From: JAUWMI01 sp964454265
Lineage (GTDB): Bacteria > Sumerlaeota > Sumerlaeia > MWCT01 > JAUWMI01
Assembly: GCA_964454265.1 (NCBI GenBank)
Contig: CAYVXD010000001.1
Location: 1 to 64,000 of the forward strand
Direction: 5' to 3'
DNA length: 64,000 nt
Shown here: positions 60,799 through 64,000 of the stretch, in pieces
Numbering within the stretch: the first letter of the stretch is position 1
Layout of the letters: each line of letters starts with the position of its first letter
Position numbers and translations under genes: made by a program
The notes under the pieces: model-generated
What the model was told of the DNA's origin: nothing
The model's input: only the letters and a program-made list of their open reading frames with translations
Databases searched by the model: none

Positions 60799-62001
60799 AT
60801 GGTGCATAAACGTACAGATTCCGTACTATTTAACATTTGGAAAGAGGGTCCGATTTCGCGCGGCAATCTTTCCAATTTGATAAATCTCAACTTGCCAACA
60901 ATATCCTACCTGGTAAACGAGTTGCTTCGCTCAGGAGAGATCATCGAGGTCGGCTTCGCGCTCTCCACTGGTGGCCGCAAGGCTCAACTTCTGGATGTGA
61001 ATCCCAATTTTGGCCGTGCAGTGGCACTAGAATTCTCCTCGAAAGGAATCATGTCGGCCACCGCAGACTTGAAGGGCCGCATCCATAACGAAAAATTTGA
61101 TGCCTTTTCACCGCGTGACGGTAAGAATCGCGCGATTGAACAAATCTACCAGGCAATTGGGCACCAGATAAGTTATATTCGCAGGGATGAGAAGCAGGAG
61201 GCCAAAAAGATTGGCGTTGGAATCTCCGGCTTAGTAGATGAGGATCGGGGCATCTCCGTTGGATTTCCACGCTTCGACGAGTGGGTTGAAGTACCATTAA
61301 AGCAACTCCTTGAGAAGAAGTTCGGCATATCCACCATTATGGAAAATCATATCTGCGCTACGACCCTTGCTGAGAATATTTTTGGAAAATACAAGGAATT
61401 CCGTAACATTCTGTATGTTCACCTCGGCCCAGGGCTGGGGTTGGGAATTATTATAAATGGGGATGTCTATAAAGGTTCGAAATTTAATGTGGGTGAATTC
61501 GGCCATACTACGATCGTTGAAAATGGCCCAATCTGCTACTGTGGCAACTACGGATGTCTCGAGACGCTCGCATCGGATTATGCCGTGATTGGCCAAGCCG
61601 AGGCGGCCCTGCGTGAAGGTGTCAACTCGCGTATCAGTGACTTCATGGGGAAAGATAAGAACCTCACGGCGCAGGCGATTTTCTCTGCCGCGGCCAGCGG
61701 AGATCGTCTGGCCTATCAAATAGTCGAGAGAGCAGGCCAGTATCTCGGCACTGGCATTGCCAACTTGATTAACATTTTGGCGCCAGAGGTGTTGATTTTC
61801 GGAGGGACCATGGCTGAAGCCGGGGATGGGCTCTTGATTCAGCCCATTTGTCGCACGCTTAAATCCAAAGCCTTACAGCGCCTCGGAAAGGACATTCAGA
61901 TTAAACTGTCGAGCTTTGGGAAGCAGGAAGGAATTATTGGGGCGGCCACACTCGCCCTTTATCATTATTACAGCAATCGCCAAAGCAAGGAGGTAAGTTA
62001 A
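60799..62001 (+). CDS. ROK family regulator, NagC-like
   Basis: An N-terminal winged helix (residues 8-55: VLFNIWKEGPISRGNLSNLI, TISYLVNELLRSG) is followed by a sugar-kinase-like ROK domain. The zinc motif CYCGNYGCLE and GHTTIVENG are the ROK signatures. The coupling to nagB (TAATG, one-base overlap) suggests it senses an amino-sugar phosphate and controls its own operon. A kinase role is possible but unlikely with the DNA-binding domain. No strong ribosome site precedes ATG 60799. Confidence 0.87.
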   Translation: MVHKRTDSVLFNIWKEGPISRGNLSNLINLNLPTISYLVNELLRSGEIIEVGFALSTGGRKAQLLDVNPNFGRAVALEFSSKGIMSATADLKGRIHNEKFDAFSPRDGKNRAIEQIYQAIGHQISYIRRDEKQEAKKIGVGISGLVDEDRGISVGFPRFDEWVEVPLKQLLEKKFGISTIMENHICATTLAENIFGKYKEFRNILYVHLGPGLGLGIIINGDVYKGSKFNVGEFGHTTIVENGPICYCGNYGCLETLASDYAVIGQAEAALREGVNSRISDFMGKDKNLTAQAIFSAAASGDRLAYQIVERAGQYLGTGIANLINILAPEVLIFGGTMAEAGDGLLIQPICRTLKSKALQRLGKDIQIKLSSFGKQEGIIGAATLALYHYYSNRQSKEVS

Positions 62002-62780
62002 TGGAGATCATTATTAGCAAGGACTATGACGAATTGAGTAGAACGGCAGCCGGGATTATACGCGATCAGGTCACAGCAAAGCCCAGTTCCGTTCTTGGTC
62101 TTGCGACCGGCGGCACTCCGATTGGAACGTACAAGGAACTGATCCGAATGCATGAGAAGGAAGGGCTGGACTTTTCGAAAGTTACCACGTTTAACCTCGA
62201 TGAGTACGTCGGATTAGAGCCTACTCATGAGCAGAGTTACCATTATTTTATGCACGAGAATCTGTTCAATCACATCAATGTGAATCCAGAGAATATTCAT
62301 GTCCCCAGTGGCGTGGCACGTGATTTTGAAAGTTACTGTCAGTCGTATGAGGAAGGAATAAAGGGCGCGGGCGGCATTGATTTGCAGCTGCTGGGAATTG
62401 GTGGCGATGGCCACATTGCATTTAATGAGCCCGGTACATCACTCGCCTCACGAACTCACATAGACACCTTGGACGAGCAGACCATCAAGGATAACGCCCG
62501 TTTTTTCGACAAGCCAGAGGATGTACCGCGCTTTGCAATTACCATGGGTGTTGGTACGATCCTTGATGTAAAGGCCATTCTGCTGATTGCCAATGGAGAG
62601 AAAAAAGCCGATGTCGTTGCCGCTTTTATTGAAGGGCCGATCACATCCCAGGTGACCTCGAGCGCCTTGCAACTTCATCCGCGCGTGACCGTGGTGCTGG
62701 ATGAGCCTGCTGCTTCCAAGCTGCAAAGGATTGATTACTATAAGTGGGTATATGCGAACAAATCCAAACTTGCAAAATAG
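62001..62780 (+). CDS. nagB: Glucosamine-6-phosphate deaminase
   Basis: This enzyme converts glucosamine-6-phosphate to fructose-6-phosphate and ammonia. LGLATGGTPIGTYKELI is at residues 32-48, the catalytic D67/E68 region is FNLDEYVGL, and GIGGDGHIAFNEPG carries the active-site histidine. Length is 259 residues. It opposes glmS and glmM in amino-sugar flux; glmM lies 5 kb away. Confidence 0.95.
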   Translation: MEIIISKDYDELSRTAAGIIRDQVTAKPSSVLGLATGGTPIGTYKELIRMHEKEGLDFSKVTTFNLDEYVGLEPTHEQSYHYFMHENLFNHINVNPENIHVPSGVARDFESYCQSYEEGIKGAGGIDLQLLGIGGDGHIAFNEPGTSLASRTHIDTLDEQTIKDNARFFDKPEDVPRFAITMGVGTILDVKAILLIANGEKKADVVAAFIEGPITSQVTSSALQLHPRVTVVLDEPAASKLQRIDYYKWVYANKSKLAK

Positions 62781-62928
62781 CATAACATCAAGTGCAATGC
62801 AGGAATTTCCGGGGGCAGCACGTGGGGCATGCTCCCTTTGTTTTTGCGATAGCTCGCTTGGTTGATTTTTCGGACGGGTGTAGGAGTGATGAACTCCCCA
62901 GGCCAGACTTGAGAAAGAGGAGTGGGTT

Positions 62929-64000
62929 ATGAAGAGTGTAGCACAGCTTGTTGGCAACGTGCTTGAGGTCTCTGAGGTTGTAGCTGCGGTGAAGGCTGTG
63001 AAAGGAAAGCGCCACAGGAGCGTTCTATTTGGCGACGCAGTTCGTCCATTAACAAAAGAGGAGATTGATGTCCTGAATTCGCAGGGTAACTATGCGCAGG
63101 ATTGGACCCAGGTTTTAGTGAGCAAAGAGTTTAACATTCACCGCATCTTCAACTGCAATTTCTTTGGAACATGCGTCCTCGGGAATTATACGGCTCACGA
63201 GATTGCAGTAGCACCTGGCGTAAAACTGCCCAGTGGCCTCTACCAGAGCACAATCATAAATGCGGAAATCGGGAATAACGCGTTGGTGATGAACGTCGGC
63301 TATCTGGCCAACCATGTTGTCCATGATGAAGCTATTGTCGTGAATGTGCAATCGCTTTGCGCAGAGGAGGGAACCAGTTTTGGTAATGGCACGGAGCTTC
63401 CAATTGCGATCGAGAGCGGTGGACGTGAAGTCCTGACTTATGCCGACATCACCATTGCTGTTGCAGAGCGGGTCGCCACGTCGCGGAGCGACAAGGCTTT
63501 TCTTGATGCTTATGCTGACTTCGTCAAACAGTACGTTGAGGCAGTGACATGTAACAAGGGGATTGTGCAGCGCCGGGCCATAGTGCGCAATAGCGCTACT
63601 GTCTGCAATACTTTTATCGGTGCAGGCGCTGAAATTGACAATGCCACGTGCGTCAGCAACTGTACGATCCTGAGTAATGAGGACGAGAAGACGCGAATTA
63701 CGGATGGTGCCTATGTGGTCAACAGCCTATTGCAGTGGGGCTCAGACGTAACTTCCATGGCGATTGTAGATACCTCGGTGCTGACGGAGCATTCGCATGT
63801 TGCGAGGCATGGCAAAGTGACGCAGTCAATCATTGGGCCGAACAGCGGAATTGCCGAAGGCGAAGTTACCGCATCTCTGGTAGGCCCCTTTGTAGGGTTT
63901 CATCACCAGGCGCTCTTGATTGCCGCGTTCTGGCCGGAAGGCAAGGGGAACGTTGGCTATGGCGCCAACGTTGGTAGCAACCATACGTCCAAAGCGCCGG
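62929..64000 (+). CDS. DUF4954-like left-handed beta-helix protein (cut by window end)
   Basis: The frame is open from ATG 62929 (after AGAGGAG) to the last base, giving at least 357 residues, so the C-terminus is missing. Repeated short motifs with a hexapeptide feel (AEIGNNALVMNVGYL, RNSATVCNTFIGAGAEIDN) suggest a left-handed beta-helix like nucleotidyl- and acyltransferases. GFHHQALLIAAFWPEGKGN and YGANVGSNHTSKAP match what I know of DUF4954, a family found mainly in Bacteroidota, Planctomycetota and spirochaetes and of unknown function. Its place after nagB, 148 bases away, suggests work on a sugar nucleotide (inference). Confidence 0.75.
   Translation, partial: MKSVAQLVGNVLEVSEVVAAVKAVKGKRHRSVLFGDAVRPLTKEEIDVLNSQGNYAQDWTQVLVSKEFNIHRIFNCNFFGTCVLGNYTAHEIAVAPGVKLPSGLYQSTIINAEIGNNALVMNVGYLANHVVHDEAIVVNVQSLCAEEGTSFGNGTELPIAIESGGREVLTYADITIAVAERVATSRSDKAFLDAYADFVKQYVEAVTCNKGIVQRRAIVRNSATVCNTFIGAGAEIDNATCVSNCTILSNEDEKTRITDGAYVVNSLLQWGSDVTSMAIVDTSVLTEHSHVARHGKVTQSIIGPNSGIAEGEVTASLVGPFVGFHHQALLIAAFWPEGKGNVGYGANVGSNHTSKAP

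Overview
The window is a scaffold piece (one 100-N gap at 8301-8400) of a bacterial chromosome of roughly even base composition. LolA and an LptE-type lipoprotein point to a cell with an outer membrane. sigma-54, a DUF4954-type protein, FHA and golvesin-like domains, a B12-binding radical SAM protein, archaeal-type phosphoglycerate mutase, and abundant short palindromic repeats and 8-base arrays suggest an uncultivated diderm lineage (PVC/FCB-adjacent candidate phyla such as Sumerlaeota, Hydrogenedentota or Omnitrophota). No rRNA or marker set is present to settle this, so the taxonomy is only an impression.

Layout. 1-5.1 kb: asd and a large membrane VWA protein on the minus strand, then a gene-free island of palindromes. 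5.1-10.5 kb: a strongly signalled secreted lamin-tail protein, then a four-helix-bundle gene enclosed exactly by two oppositely oriented arrays of an 8-base unit, then a SurA-like double-parvulin protein whose ribosome site abuts the array. 10.8-15.7 kb: a TIM-barrel glycosidase-like protein overlapping an 8-oxoguanine-deaminase-like amidohydrolase, then pcm and tRNA-Gly. 16-23 kb: serine hydrolase lipoprotein, a CHC2-zinc/TPR fusion, and minus-strand B12-radical SAM, cohesin-like, FN3 and TPR lipoprotein genes. 23.2-30.3 kb (minus): a tightly packed run dgt-like, GNAT, FHA, metallophosphoesterase, ligA, MBL hydrolase, the last four overlapping. 30.4-36.7 kb (minus): ilvB-ilvH-ilvC, then the tetrapyrrole set (siroheme dehydrogenase, HemX/CcsA-like, hemA).

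37-50.8 kb (plus): aspartate-family biosynthesis (lysC, a deoxyhypusine-synthase-like protein, thrC, a phosphoglycerate-mutase/homoserine-kinase-type enzyme, hisH, thrB) running into a catabolic-looking cluster preA-like, ssnA, cysteine-synthase-like, ygeY, ygeW, xdhC. The latter resembles the anaerobic (selenium-linked) purine degradation locus of enteric bacteria, but lacks its hydroxylase, hyuA and ygeX. 51-55.8 kb: lolA, lptE-like, then a histidine kinase and a response regulator with an unfamiliar output domain. 56-64 kb: glmM and rpoN (minus), a golvesin/thioredoxin-like secreted protein, and an amino-sugar operon (ROK regulator, nagB) followed by a DUF4954-like protein cut by the window end.

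The most unusual items are (1) the four-helix-bundle gene inside inverted 8-base arrays, (2) 28-base palindromes that supply the stop codon of two unrelated genes, with related palindromes interrupted by a smaller nested palindrome, and (3) the variant purine-catabolism-like cluster with an altered PLP enzyme.
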